This document shows, in pieces, positions 16,504 to 21,832 of a stretch of DNA of 21,832 bases. The stretch is taken from contig JBJKRF010000102.1 in the NCBI GenBank assembly GCA_046704785.1, positions 1-21,832 of the forward strand, written 5' to 3'. The notes under the pieces are model-generated. The model did not search any database. It saw nothing but the letters and a program-made list of their open reading frames with translations, and was not told where the DNA came from. Position 1 is the first letter of the stretch, and the number at the start of each line of letters is the position of its first letter. This DNA is from JBJKRF01 sp046704785 (GTDB lineage Bacteria; Chloroflexota; Anaerolineae; Anaerolineales; Villigracilaceae). Position numbers and translations under genes: made by a program.

Positions 16504-17382
16504 CTAGACTTGCTTCAAGCCCTCCAGGAATGGGCCAAAGCGCTCACGCAGGAAGCGCACGTCGATGCGCACTTCTTCCTCGAGCCCCCACAACTTGCTG
16601 CATTCCTGCACAATGGCGTCGCGGTGACTGTCCACCGTCGTGACCGCAATACTGAGCTGGCCGGCTGCCTCGGAGCGCGAACAGCCCTGGGCAAAACACG
16701 TCAACACCTCACGCTGGCGCGCCGTCAACGCATCCCAAACCTGAGCGCAACGCGCTCGTTCGGTATGGTCCAGCCAATAGTGACGCGCCTCGCCCATCTG
16801 CTGCGGCGACTGTCCCAACAACGGCGCCAGCCCGGGGAAATAGGAGACCCACGGCACGAACGGCACCTGGATCAAACCGACTTCCATCCCCTTGGGAGCG
16901 TGCATCAAAGCCCCGTCGTGCGCCTGCTCGGCCAGCGCACTCGGCGTGTAAATGTGCCAGATGGAATCAAAAGGCGTCAGGTACTGCATGGCCGCCGAAA
17001 GCATCAGGAAGCCCATCACCCGTCGCCCACCACTCAAGCCGATGTGCAGGCGTTCTCCCCGAGCTTTGTGTTCGGCCAGCAGGTGCTGGATTTCCCGGCG
17101 CGCGATCTCGACCTCGTGACTGCTGCGGATGTCGTCGAGTTCGTCCATCCCGCGATGGATGGGCGCACCGCGCAGGTGACATTCCCGCCCGCGGTAGCGG
17201 TCGGCCACGAATTCGCCCGCCAATTTGCGGAAAGTCGATTGGTAGCGCGGGCTGGACGCCAGGTAGACCACAATCACCTGGTCGATGTGCTCGCCGCGCG
17301 CCAGCAGCAAATCCAGCAAAAAGGTGACGACCTGGGGTTGGCCACCCAATAATGCGATCAATACCGACGATGTTTCGTTCAT
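16504..17382 (-). CDS. CARF (NE0113-like) domain fused to LuxR-type HTH
   Basis: Residues 1-~180 form a CARF-type Rossmann domain: VLIALLGGQPQVVTFLLDLL (7-26) is the first strand and loop, and LHIGLSGGRRVMGFLMLSA (112-130) carries the SGGRR ligand-loop signature of the NE0113/Csm6-like family, followed by IWHIYTP. Residues 218-260 are a GerE/LuxR HTH (LTARQREVLTCFAQGCSRSE, then TTVDSHRDAI). No HEPN RNase motif is visible. The simplest reading is a transcription regulator controlled by cyclic oligoadenylate. I chose the ATG at 17382 with AGGA 8 nt upstream; a TTG at 17388 is an alternative. It is divergent from the AAA-Csx3 gene, with 38 bp between start codons. The HTH call is firm; ligand binding is inferred. 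Confidence 0.8.
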   Translation of the reverse strand: MNETSSVLIALLGGQPQVVTFLLDLLLARGEHIDQVIVVYLASSPRYQSTFRKLAGEFVADRYRGRECHLRGAPIHRGMDELDDIRSSHEVEIARREIQHLLAEHKARGERLHIGLSGGRRVMGFLMLSAAMQYLTPFDSIWHIYTPSALAEQAHDGALMHAPKGMEVGLIQVPFVPWVSYFPGLAPLLGQSPQQMGEARHYWLDHTERARCAQVWDALTARQREVLTCFAQGCSRSEAAGQLSIAVTTVDSHRDAIVQECSKLWGLEEEVRIDVRFLRERFGPFLEGLKQV

Positions 17383-17420
17383 TTTCAAATCCTATCCCTT
17401 TCGATCCTGGTGGTGTAACG

Positions 17421-18578
17421 ATGCAAACAAATCCTTTTCCTGCCATCCTGCTTGCCGGCCCGCCACATAGCGGCAAGTCGGTGCTCTCCTACCTGCTCAC
17501 CGAGCATCTGCGCCAAATGCACGTGCCCCATTACCTGTTGCGGGCTGTCCCGGACGGCGAGGGTGACTGGTTCCTCACCGGCCAATCGGAGAGCGTACGC
17601 CTGCTGCGCATGCGGAACAAACGCGGTTTCTCTTCCACTTTCGTGGTCCATATGCGCCGGGCAATTGAGTCGCGCCCGGTGCCGCTGCTGGTGGACATCG
17701 GCGGCAAGCCCCAAGGCGACCAGTTCGACCTGATTGCGGCCTGCACACATTCCATTCTGCTCTACCACGAACAGGACGACCGCGCCGAATGGCGTGGACA
17801 CTTGGCCCGAGCCGGACTGCAACCCCTGGCCGAACTGCGCACGGAATTGAACGCGACCGATCATCTCCTGGAGAGCCGTCCCGTGCTGGAAGGTGTCATC
17901 AGCGGACTGCAGCGCGAGACACAACAACGTCATGTGGGGGCCACTTTTGGCGCTTTGCTGGACCGGGTGGAAGGAGTCTTCCACTTCGAAGAGGCCGAAT
18001 TGGAACGCATTCACCTGCCCGAGGCGCCTTTGCCCGTGCTGGTCGAGCGGAAACTGGCCGCCAAAGTGGGCCTGCCCACCGAAAACAAGGTTTTCTGGTA
18101 TCCCGAAAACCTGTCCCAACTCGCCAGCCAGGTAACGGCCGGACAACCCCACGCACTCTACGGGCGTGGCCCGGTCTGGCTGGCAGCCATGTTGGCGGCG
18201 CATGCTCTGCCCGCCGACTTCGCACTGTTCGACATCCGCTACGGCTGGCTGGATGTCCCGCCGGTCGAGACGGGTGGCAACCCCAACCTGGATGTAAACT
18301 ATTCGTCCGGCCCAAAGGGACACTGGGCAACTTTCTCTCTGCCGGCTCAGGCCGTCCTGGAGCCGGGTCCGCTCTCGATCGCAGTGCCGCCTTCCAAGGA
18401 TGGGCTGGTCGTGAGTGGTGAGCTTCCACGCTGGGCTTTTGCCGCGCTAGCGCGCTTCTTCGCCGGCAGTCAGCCCTGGGTGGCGGTGGACGACCCAGCC
18501 AAGGAACGTGCCGTGGTCGTCTTCAGCCGCACAGCTTTGCAACCGATCGGCAGCCGGCTGCCGCGCAGACAAACTTGA
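17421..18578 (+). CDS. csx3: P-loop NTPase fused to two Csx3-like units
   Basis: The N-terminus has a Walker A motif GPPHSGKS (13-20) and a Walker B-like LLVDIGG (89-95). The C-terminal half holds two Csx3-like cores. One is LYGRGPVWLAAMLAAH plus FALFDIRYG (247-275); the other is LVVSGELPRWAFAALARFF plus WVAVDDP and AVVVFSRT (329-371). Csx3 (Crn3) degrades cA4, and Csx3-AAA fusions are known. In copy two the family's histidines before the VAVYDP strand and after AVVV are replaced (by Ala/Ser and Arg), while the Asp is kept. Cleavage may therefore be lost or shared between copies, leaving a ligand-binding NTPase. The ATG at 17421 is preferred because an upstream frame would overlap the divergent gene. 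Confidence 0.75.
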   Translation: MQTNPFPAILLAGPPHSGKSVLSYLLTEHLRQMHVPHYLLRAVPDGEGDWFLTGQSESVRLLRMRNKRGFSSTFVVHMRRAIESRPVPLLVDIGGKPQGDQFDLIAACTHSILLYHEQDDRAEWRGHLARAGLQPLAELRTELNATDHLLESRPVLEGVISGLQRETQQRHVGATFGALLDRVEGVFHFEEAELERIHLPEAPLPVLVERKLAAKVGLPTENKVFWYPENLSQLASQVTAGQPHALYGRGPVWLAAMLAAHALPADFALFDIRYGWLDVPPVETGGNPNLDVNYSSGPKGHWATFSLPAQAVLEPGPLSIAVPPSKDGLVVSGELPRWAFAALARFFAGSQPWVAVDDPAKERAVVVFSRTALQPIGSRLPRRQT

Positions 18579-18579
18579 G

Positions 18580-18592
18580 TACAAATATTGTA
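18580..18592. promoter_or_regulatory. Short inverted repeat TACAA-N3-TTGTA
   Basis: Perfect 5-bp arms lie immediately after the AAA-Csx3 stop codon. The site is operator-like but short, and nothing else supports a function. Confidence 0.2.
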
Positions 18593-18632
18593 TACCTGAC
18601 ACAGTAGAGCACGCAAAAAGTCGCTTCAATCG

Positions 18633-18666
18633 GGTCCTGGCCAACGCCGGGGCCTTTGTTTTTCTC
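18633..18666 (+). terminator. Terminator after the AAA-Csx3 gene
   Basis: The arms ggtcctgg and ccggggcc pair over 8 bp (two G-U pairs) around the loop ccaacg. The tract tttgtttttctc follows. It separates the CRISPR accessory gene from the peptide/prenyltransferase module. Confidence 0.65.
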
Positions 18667-18716
18667 TCCCACATCCCCAAAATCCTGACATACCAGCATA
18701 AAGACCCCTACTGCTC

Positions 18717-18748
18717 CGGATGAATCCGCCTCCTCGCCTGATTAAGAT
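18717..18748 (+). promoter_or_regulatory. Candidate activated promoter of the peptide gene
   Basis: The inverted repeat CGGAT-GA-ATCCG (18717-18728) lies 14 bp before a -10-like TAAGAT (18743-18748). No good -35 box is present at that spacing, so the repeat occupies the -35 zone. This is the arrangement expected for a promoter needing an activator such as the nearby response regulator. It is tentative. Confidence 0.3.
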
Positions 18749-18771
18749 GAAATCAGTTCAAAGTTTCAGTG

Positions 18772-18795
18772 AAAGGAGGTGAGGCCATGCGCTAG
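18772..18795 (+). promoter_or_regulatory. Perfect Shine-Dalgarno followed by a two-codon mini-ORF (Met-Arg-stop)
   Basis: AAAGGAGGTGA (18772-18782) is an 11-nt match to the consensus ribosome site. An ATG comes 7 nt after GGAGG and is followed at once by CGC TAG. The mini-ORF sits about 65 nt upstream of the peptide gene, which has its own ribosome site. It may be a leader minigene controlling ribosome loading, or a decayed start. Confidence 0.45.
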
Positions 18796-18859
18796 CAGTG
18801 TCATTCAGCCCTTGTTCGAAAGTGCTGTCCGTCAAAATTCAGTAAAGGAGAAATTCACG

Positions 18860-19039
18860 ATGTCGACCATGAAAGCATTTTATCAATCGCTTGCCGCTGT
18901 CCCTGAGACCCACGACCCCTACCTGGGTGCCCTGGCAGAACTCACGAAAGCCGACGCTGCCCAGATCAAGAACCTGACCAGCAGCTACGACTGGCAAAAC
19001 TGGAGCGCACCCAACGCCGAACCGGCGAAGGCCGCTTAA
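18860..19039 (+). CDS. 59-residue ComX-like peptide precursor candidate
   Basis: The ATG at 18860 has AAAGGAG 9 nt upstream. The product is 59 residues, has no hydrophobic signal segment, and carries W45 and W48 in the motif YDWQNWS near the C-terminus, followed by a small Pro/Ala-rich tail. It directly precedes an isoprenyl-transferase-like gene. ComX, the Bacillus pheromone precursor, is of similar length, also leaderless, and is prenylated on a C-terminal-region Trp by ComQ. No sequence identity to ComX is claimed. The alternatives are another prenylated RiPP or an unrelated small protein. An in-frame GTG at 18779 would add 27 residues but overlaps the mini-ORF ribosome site. Confidence 0.6.
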   Translation: MSTMKAFYQSLAAVPETHDPYLGALAELTKADAAQIKNLTSSYDWQNWSAPNAEPAKAA

Positions 19040-19055
19040 AAGTATAGCACCAACG

Positions 19056-19079
19056 GGCCGGGGAGCGCCTTCCCCGGCC
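19056..19079 (+). promoter_or_regulatory. GC-rich intercistronic hairpin between peptide and enzyme genes
   Basis: The arms ggccgggga and tccccggcc (9 bp, perfect) flank a 6-nt loop. No U-tract follows. It probably slows transcription or stabilises the upstream mRNA, favouring more peptide than enzyme. Confidence 0.6.
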
Positions 19080-19094
19080 ACTCTTGGAGGTCCA

Positions 19095-20057
19095 ATGAAT
19101 CTCTATCAATCGACCGTTGACTACCTGATGACCCTTCCCATTCTGCAGTCCTGGCCCGAATTTCGAGCCATTCTCGTCCGCATGGCCGAGATCGAACCCA
19201 GGGACTGGCAACTGCCCCTGAAAGCGTGCGAGGCGGTCGGCGGCTCTGCCGAACAGGCTTTGCCCGCCGTGGCTGCCATCGCCTGCGCCCAGATCGGGAT
19301 CATCCTGATCGACGACCTGCTGGACGACGACCCGCGTGGGGAATACCGTCAGGTCGGGCCGGCACTGGCGGCCAATTTTGCCTCTTCGTTCCAGGCTGCC
19401 GCGCTGGAAGCCTTGTTCCCTGGCCCGTCGCAGCCGACCACCCGTCTGTCGGCGTTGCACAGCTTGAACCGGATGATCCTGACCCTGTCTTTCGGCCAAT
19501 ATCTGGATGTCCGGACGCCAGCGGACGAAGTCGATTACTGGCAGATCGTCCAGACTAAAAGTGGGCCGTTCTTCGGCGCCGCCTTCCGCCTGGGCGCCCT
19601 GCTCGGTGGCGCTCCGGAAAACGTCGCCGGTGGGCTGGAACGCTTTGGACAACTGTACGGCGAGATGATCCAAATCCATGACGACCTGAACGACACGATG
19701 GCTGTGCCGGCGAATGCCGACTGGGTCCAGAAGCGCTCGCCGTTGCCGATCCTTTTTGCCCGGCTGGTGGATCATCCCGCTCGCCCGAAATTTATCGAAC
19801 TGTACCAGGACATTTCCCAGCCGGGGGCATTGCAGGAGGCTCAGAATATCCTGATCCACTGCGGTGCGATCAGCTATTGCGTCAACCAGTTGATCCGCAG
19901 GCACCAGGTCATGCAGGAGACCCTGAACGTTATTTCCCTTGTCCATCGCAGTGCGGTCGCGGAACTTTCGGAAGGCGTGATCGCGCCGGTCTGGAAGTTG
20001 TTCGAGGGCTTGGGTGATGCCGGCGCTACACCGGCGAGGCGGGTGGTTCGGACGTGA
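19095..20057 (+). CDS. ComQ-like isoprenyl-diphosphate-synthase-fold protein
   Basis: This is a 320-residue trans-prenyltransferase fold. The first aspartate-rich motif is DDLLD (73-77), a GQYLD motif lies at 134-138, KSG at 155-157, and the second aspartate-rich motif is DDLND (196-200). These bind an allylic diphosphate through magnesium. The usual N-terminal GGKR(L/F)RP motif that holds isopentenyl diphosphate is replaced by RDWQLP, and the RRG after the first motif is altered to PRGEYR. Chain elongation is therefore doubtful, and transfer of a prenyl group to another acceptor is more likely, as in ComQ. GGAGG lies just upstream of the ATG. The gene follows the peptide by 55 bp and overlaps the response regulator tail-to-tail by 32 bp. 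Confidence 0.75.
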   Translation: MNLYQSTVDYLMTLPILQSWPEFRAILVRMAEIEPRDWQLPLKACEAVGGSAEQALPAVAAIACAQIGIILIDDLLDDDPRGEYRQVGPALAANFASSFQAAALEALFPGPSQPTTRLSALHSLNRMILTLSFGQYLDVRTPADEVDYWQIVQTKSGPFFGAAFRLGALLGGAPENVAGGLERFGQLYGEMIQIHDDLNDTMAVPANADWVQKRSPLPILFARLVDHPARPKFIELYQDISQPGALQEAQNILIHCGAISYCVNQLIRRHQVMQETLNVISLVHRSAVAELSEGVIAPVWKLFEGLGDAGATPARRVVRT

Positions 20058-20709
20058 TCAGGCCCAGCCGACGCGCTTTGGCGATGGCCGCCGTCCGTGT
20101 GCGCACCCCCAGTTTCAGGTATGCGCCCGACAACAGGTTGCGGGCAGTGGAGTTGGCGACCGACATCCGCTGCGCCAGCTCTGCCGTGGAGTCGTCCGGG
20201 TAAGCCAGCGACAACGAGAGCACTTCCAACTGTCGCTGGCTCAAGTTTTCAGCATCATCGCCATGTCTCTTCTTGAGCCGTTGTTCGGCTTTCTCACTGA
20301 GCTGCACGCCGCCTTCGGCCACCCGCTGCACCACCTGCCCCAAATTCTCGATGTTGACCCGGTCGTCCTTCAGCAGGTAGCCGCTGGCGCCGGCTTCCAT
20401 CACCGCCCGGATCAAGCCGCGCTCGTCCAGCATGGAGATGGCCAACACGTTCAGGTCGGGGTAGCGCTGCAGCAGCCGGGGGATCAGGTGCAGGATCGGG
20501 TAGGGGTTGAAGTTATCCGGGGAGGTCGGCACGTTCACATCGATCAACAACACGTCGGCGGGGTGCGCTGCCAGGGCGGGTTCCAACTCTTCGCCGTAGG
20601 CGAGAGTTGCCACGATCTCGATCTGGGGGAAGCGCTTCAAACGGTAGCAGTAGCCATCCACGATGCTCTGATGGTCGTCCAGGATGGCCACCCGTATCTT
20701 TCGTTGCAT
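20026..20709 (-). CDS. NarL/ComA-type response regulator
   Basis: The 227-residue protein has a receiver domain with acidic D11/D12, phosphoacceptor D57 in VLLIDVNVP, and K114 in GYLLKDD. A linker follows, then a LuxR-type HTH (NLSQRQLEVLSLSLA at 155-169, RNLLSGAYLKLGVRTRTAAI at 190-209). It binds DNA when phosphorylated by a sensor kinase; no kinase gene is in the window. A GGAG lies 7 nt upstream of the ATG, and a good promoter precedes it. ComA, the output regulator of the ComX pathway, belongs to the same family, so the convergent neighbour genes fit a pheromone circuit. Confidence 0.85.
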   Translation of the reverse strand: MQRKIRVAILDDHQSIVDGYCYRLKRFPQIEIVATLAYGEELEPALAAHPADVLLIDVNVPTSPDNFNPYPILHLIPRLLQRYPDLNVLAISMLDERGLIRAVMEAGASGYLLKDDRVNIENLGQVVQRVAEGGVQLSEKAEQRLKKRHGDDAENLSQRQLEVLSLSLAYPDDSTAELAQRMSVANSTARNLLSGAYLKLGVRTRTAAIAKARRLGLITSEPPASPV

Positions 20710-20760
20710 AGTCTCTCTCCCACGTTATGTTTCTATTCCGCTTGCGGTTTCGTCTCTTCG

Positions 20761-20790
20761 ATTGTACGGCTTCCACTTGTCCCACTGCAA
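20761..20790 (-). promoter_or_regulatory. Predicted promoter of the response regulator
   Basis: On the minus strand, TTGCAG (-35, plus 20785-20790) and TACAAT (-10, 20761-20766) are 18 bp apart. This gives a leader of about 45 nt to the ATG at 20709. Confidence 0.55.
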
Positions 20791-20811
20791 TAGGCAGATG
20801 TCCTGTTTTTC
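20788..20811 (-). promoter_or_regulatory. 24-bp shared upstream element, response-regulator copy
   Basis: The sequence is 20/24 identical to the element at 16315-16338 and likewise abuts the -35 box. Looser similarity continues upstream on both promoters (A-rich block, then a GGCGGGAT / GGCGGATG block). Confidence 0.6.
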
Positions 20812-20857
20812 TTAAAGATTTAAACGGACCAGCCAACATCCGCCGATAGGGTGGGCA

Positions 20858-21043
20858 TTGGTTGGTAGGGCCACGCGTCCCGCTCAAGTTTCCAGTGCTG
20901 CGGCGAAAACCTATCAAAACGCTTCGGAGTCGGAGCGCAAAAAGATGGAGCTTTTGCTCAGCTTGCGCTTGCTGGAAGTCTCGCGCGTCCGCAACACAGA
21001 CGGAAGTAGCAAGGCCACACAAAAGGATCACGCTCCCGATTGA
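20858..21043 (+). pseudogene. Possible antitoxin-like gene remnant
   Basis: One frame encodes AAAKTYQNASESERKKMELL followed by LSLRLLEVSR. This pattern resembles the N-terminal half of small antitoxin-like proteins (helical, 'ASxEERRKLxLLLSLRL') that often pair with PIN toxins. After about residue 45 the resemblance stops near the start of the transposase fragment, suggesting interruption by an insertion. There is no clear start codon or ribosome site and no toxin gene. Besides this, the 20710-21044 gap holds the response-regulator promoter region and nothing else I recognise. Confidence 0.3.
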
Positions 21044-21044
21044 G

Positions 21045-21338
21045 ATGGATGAGTATCGAGAAATAGTGAAAGACCGTCAAGCCTATCGTGCATGGCTGGA
21101 CGGAATGATCATGCGGTATCCTGAATTGTTTCCAGATGCAATAGGGGATGGATACAACCTGCATGATGAACGTTCCTCTACCAAATTAGAAGATGTGCAA
21201 CTGCGGCGCATATGCCTGAAGAGACGCGATGGTGCAGGGAAGAAGCAAGTATTCACGATTGCGCCGAGTGGGATGATGCCATATTTTGTTGGCTGGACGG
21301 ATGAAGTCGAAAAAATTCTAATTCTGCTGAATTTGTGG
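21045..21338 (+). pseudogene. N-terminal fragment of an IS transposase
   Basis: From MDEYREIVKDRQAYRAWLDG through YPELFP, LRRICLKRRDG and TIAPSGMMPYFVGWTDEVEK, this matches the N-terminal region of a transposase family I recall from environmental bacteria. The resemblance ends near 21330, where an opposing fragment of the same family begins. The frame then runs on to 21431 as antisense read-through. It is a broken gene. Confidence 0.5.
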
Positions 21339-21832
21339 TTAACGGGGGATGCCGGACAAGGAAGTAGAAATCATCAGATTGTGGAGCCAATTGGCATGGT
21401 AAGTAAAGCCGTTGAGCTTGTGAGCAGGTGAAGAAAAAACTTGCTTGTCTCTGATTCGAGGGCAATAAGGGCCGAAGTTATGCATCAAAGCCCAAGCCTG
21501 TATGGAACGCTCGGCAGAAGCCCAATGTCCATGGAAAAAGCGTGAGCTGAACAACCAACGATCCATCAGGTTCATGTGTCGGTCAAGCATATTAATGGTG
21601 CGATGAGCGAGTGGATGATCGTAGGCCAGGGCAAAGCGGTCTACCTTTGAGTAGAGCTTTCGCACTGCATCCAAGACATAGCCTGTCGTGTTGGTTTCAG
21701 CCCAGACTAGCAGCTTGTCGGAGAACTCTTTTTCGTACCAAAGCTGCCCCATTTTAGACCCAAAAGTGAGTGAATTTTGCTCTCTTTGCCCCACAAAGGG
21801 CCTAAAAACAGGGGGAAAATCGGGATGCGAGT
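21339..21832 (-). CDS. IS transposase C-terminal part, running off the window
   Basis: The frame is open to the right window edge. Residues such as AYDHPLAHRTINMLDRHMNL, FFHGHWASAERSIQAWALMH, NFGPYCPR and HKLNGFTYHANWLHNLMIS resemble the C-terminal region of a transposase, probably the same family as the plus-strand fragment just to its left. The C-terminus (SGIPR, stop at 21339) appears natural; the start is outside the window. Confidence 0.5.
   Translation of the reverse strand, partial: SHPDFPPVFRPFVGQREQNSLTFGSKMGQLWYEKEFSDKLLVWAETNTTGYVLDAVRKLYSKVDRFALAYDHPLAHRTINMLDRHMNLMDRWLFSSRFFHGHWASAERSIQAWALMHNFGPYCPRIRDKQVFSSPAHKLNGFTYHANWLHNLMISTSLSGIPR

Noticed and set aside
16408..17352. 314-codon plus-strand ORF
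   Set aside because: It is antisense to the CARF-HTH gene, whose strand carries recognisable motifs; the ORF itself resembles no family and reflects high-GC codon use.
17385..18323. 312-codon minus-strand ORF
   Set aside because: Shadow of the AAA-Csx3 gene, with no domain motif and no ribosome site.
18966..19946. 326-codon minus-strand ORF
   Set aside because: Shadow of the prenyltransferase-like gene; the DDxxD motifs are on the opposite strand.
20020..20037. GCCGG...CCGGC hairpin as a convergent terminator
   Set aside because: Only a 5-bp stem, no U-tract, and inside both coding ends.
20738..20747. CCGC-TT-GCGG dyad as a ComA-box-like site
   Set aside because: The half-sites are in the opposite arrangement to the known ComA box and too short to support.
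20014..20793. 259-codon plus-strand ORF
   Set aside because: Antisense to the response regulator and covering its promoter; no family resemblance.

Overview
The window looks like a chromosomal accessory region of a Chloroflexota-type bacterium, perhaps Anaerolineae-like. This is inferred from the gene families, the moderately high GC and the Shine-Dalgarno-led genes. No rRNA or housekeeping marker is present to prove it. There is no CRISPR array, no cas1/cas2 and no tRNA or rRNA in the window.

Left part (1-5980). The 3' end of an ISKra4-like transposase abuts, and probably truncates, a tubulin-like gene. That gene lies downstream of a secreted or membrane VWA protein with a degenerate FHA-like tail. 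Upstream of these is a two-gene unit of an ECF-type sigma factor and a Cro/C1-like HTH protein, preceded by a 31-codon leader ORF containing a hairpin. All of these genes are on the minus strand.

Centre (6156-16338). A complete type III-D CRISPR interference operon runs on the minus strand: cas10 without an HD domain, a single Cas7, csx10/Cas5 with a helical tail, a double Cas7 fusion, csx19, a large Cas7 with insertions, a two-TM membrane CARF protein and cas6. Most genes overlap by ATGA, and a recognisable promoter and a 15-bp palindrome precede cas10. A divergent pair follows (16504-18578): a CARF domain fused to a LuxR-type HTH, and a P-loop NTPase fused to two Csx3-like units. Cas10 keeps GGDD but lacks the DNase domain. 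Three separate potential cyclic-oligoadenylate (cOA) binding proteins sit around it, so the output of this system appears to be nucleotide signalling to membrane, transcription and cOA-turnover arms.

Right part (18717-20811). The most unusual module is a 59-aa peptide with two tryptophans near its C-terminus, then an isoprenyl-diphosphate-synthase-like enzyme lacking the usual IPP-binding motif, then a convergent NarL/ComA-type response regulator. The logic resembles the ComQ-ComX-ComA part of the Bacillus prenyl-tryptophan pheromone system, with no ComP-like kinase visible. The response-regulator promoter and the cas10 promoter share a 24-bp element (20 of 24 identical) at the same place, directly abutting the -35 box. 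This suggests common control of the pheromone-like module and the CRISPR operon.

Right edge (20858-21832). This holds a possible antitoxin remnant and two opposing fragments of one transposase family.
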